Source: Frateuria defendens | GTDB lineage: Bacteria; Pseudomonadota; Gammaproteobacteria; Xanthomonadales; Rhodanobacteraceae | Assembly (NCBI RefSeq): GCF_001182895.1 | Contig: NZ_LFQR01000074.1 | Span: forward strand, 1 to 32,603 | Direction: 5' to 3' | DNA: 32,603 nt | Shown: positions 32,137 to 32,603 of the stretch, piece by piece | How positions within the stretch are numbered: the stretch's first letter is position 1 | Layout of the letters: each line of letters begins with the position of its first letter | The notes under the pieces: model-generated | What the model was told of the DNA's origin: nothing | What the model saw: only the letters and a program-made list of their open reading frames with translations | The model's database searches: none | Made by a program: the position numbers and the translations under genes

Positions 32137-32603
32137 TTATCCCAACCGCCGCGTCTCCCCCGGCATCAACCCACCCAGCTCATACGCCCCAATCCGCACC
32201 CGTATCAACCGCAACGTAGGAAACCCCACCGCCGCCGTCATGCGGCGCACCTGGCGGTTGCGACCTTCGTGGATGGTGAGGGTGAGCCAGCTGGTGGGGA
32301 TGTGCTGGCGGAAGCGGACGGGTGGGTCGCGGGGCCAGAGCCAGTCGGGTTCCGTGGTGCGTTCGGCCTGGGCGGGGAGCGTGGGGCCGTCCTTGAGTTG
32401 CACGCCGCGGGCGAGGGCGGCGAGGGCGGCGTCGGTGATGGCGCCGTCCACCTGCACCAGGTAGGTCTTGGGCAGTTTGTGGCGCGGGTCGGTGAGGCGG
32501 TGCGCGAGGGTGCCGTCGTCGGTGAGGAGCAGCAGGCCCTCGCTGTCGTAGTCCAGACGTCCAGCCGGATAGACGTCTTTTTCGTGCACGTAGTCGGCCA
32601 GCG
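32137..32603 (-). CDS. rluE: 23S rRNA pseudouridine synthase, RluE type (partial)
   Basis: The last ~155 residues of an RsuA/RluB/E/F-family enzyme; the reading frame stays open to the window edge ([17 protein letters not shown]), so the N-terminus is missing. [17 protein letters not shown] carries the catalytic aspartate in the RLD motif. [20 protein letters not shown] and the final GGLMPGETR tail are family motifs. The sequence resembles RluE (position 2457 of 23S rRNA in E. coli) more than RsuA because it has no trace of an S4 domain in view, but the missing part could change that. Confidence 0.8.
   Translation of the reverse strand, partial: LADYVHEKDVYPAGRLDYDSEGLLLLTDDGTLAHRLTDPRHKLPKTYLVQVDGAITDAALAALARGVQLKDGPTLPAQAERTTEPDWLWPRDPPVRFRQHIPTSWLTLTIHEGRNRQVRRMTAAVGFPTLRLIRVRIGAYELGGLMPGETRRLG

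Overview
The window is 32.6 kb of high-GC gammaproteobacterial chromosome, most likely from the Xanthomonadales (Rhodanobacteraceae/Xanthomonadaceae). Three things point there: a complete type II secretion operon in the Xanthomonas xps order E-F-G-H-I-J-K-L-M-N-D; a degraded relative of the Xanthomonadales type IV secretion (X-T4SS) antibacterial effectors beside an LprI-like gene; and short GGGAAT/ATTCCC inverted-repeat elements of a kind familiar from that order. The taxonomic call is inference; no rRNA or other marker gene is present.

Layout. (1) Positions 1-6628, minus strand, visibly less GC-rich than the rest: a Tad-like accessory cluster. Read 5' to 3' it has a Flp-type pilin, a TadG-like protein, a small secreted protein, a lipoprotein, a TadE-like gene broken by two apparent 1-base deletions, a second lipoprotein, a CPVC thioredoxin-fold lipoprotein and a secreted protein. 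No Tad ATPase, secretin or platform gene is in view. (2) 6961-7953, plus: an OmpA-family protein. (3) 8152-10720: a ferredoxin-NADP reductase divergent from a two-gene ABC exporter, with an operator-like inverted repeat between them. (4) 11409-12725, plus: an OprB-type porin with a strong intrinsic terminator. (5) 12832-18150, minus: a membrane-bound CHASE-PAS-GGDEF-EAL protein and the helicase HrpB. (6) 18376-29769, minus: the type II secretion operon. (7) 29985-30788, plus: TatD. (8) 30850-31934, minus: an LprI-like secreted protein followed by the effector remnant. (9) 32137 to the edge, minus: an RluE-type pseudouridine synthase, cut by the window.

The most unusual feature is in the type II operon. 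Four consecutive pseudopilin genes (gspG, gspH, gspI, gspJ) each carry a palindromic repeat element of about 115-142 bp, inserted in frame between the start codon and the prepilin-peptidase site. They therefore encode leader peptides of 53-57 residues instead of the usual 6-15. Removing the element in silico restores short, ordinary leaders. A fifth copy lies between gspE and gspF, outside any reading frame.

Working together: GspE powers the system; GspF, GspL and GspM form the inner-membrane platform; GspG-K build the pseudopilus; XpsN-type GspN links the platform to the secretin GspD. The prepilin peptidase is not in this window. The region from 8.1 to 30.8 kb looks like intact core genome. 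Both ends (1-6.6 kb and 30.8-32 kb) look like accessory DNA with decaying genes.
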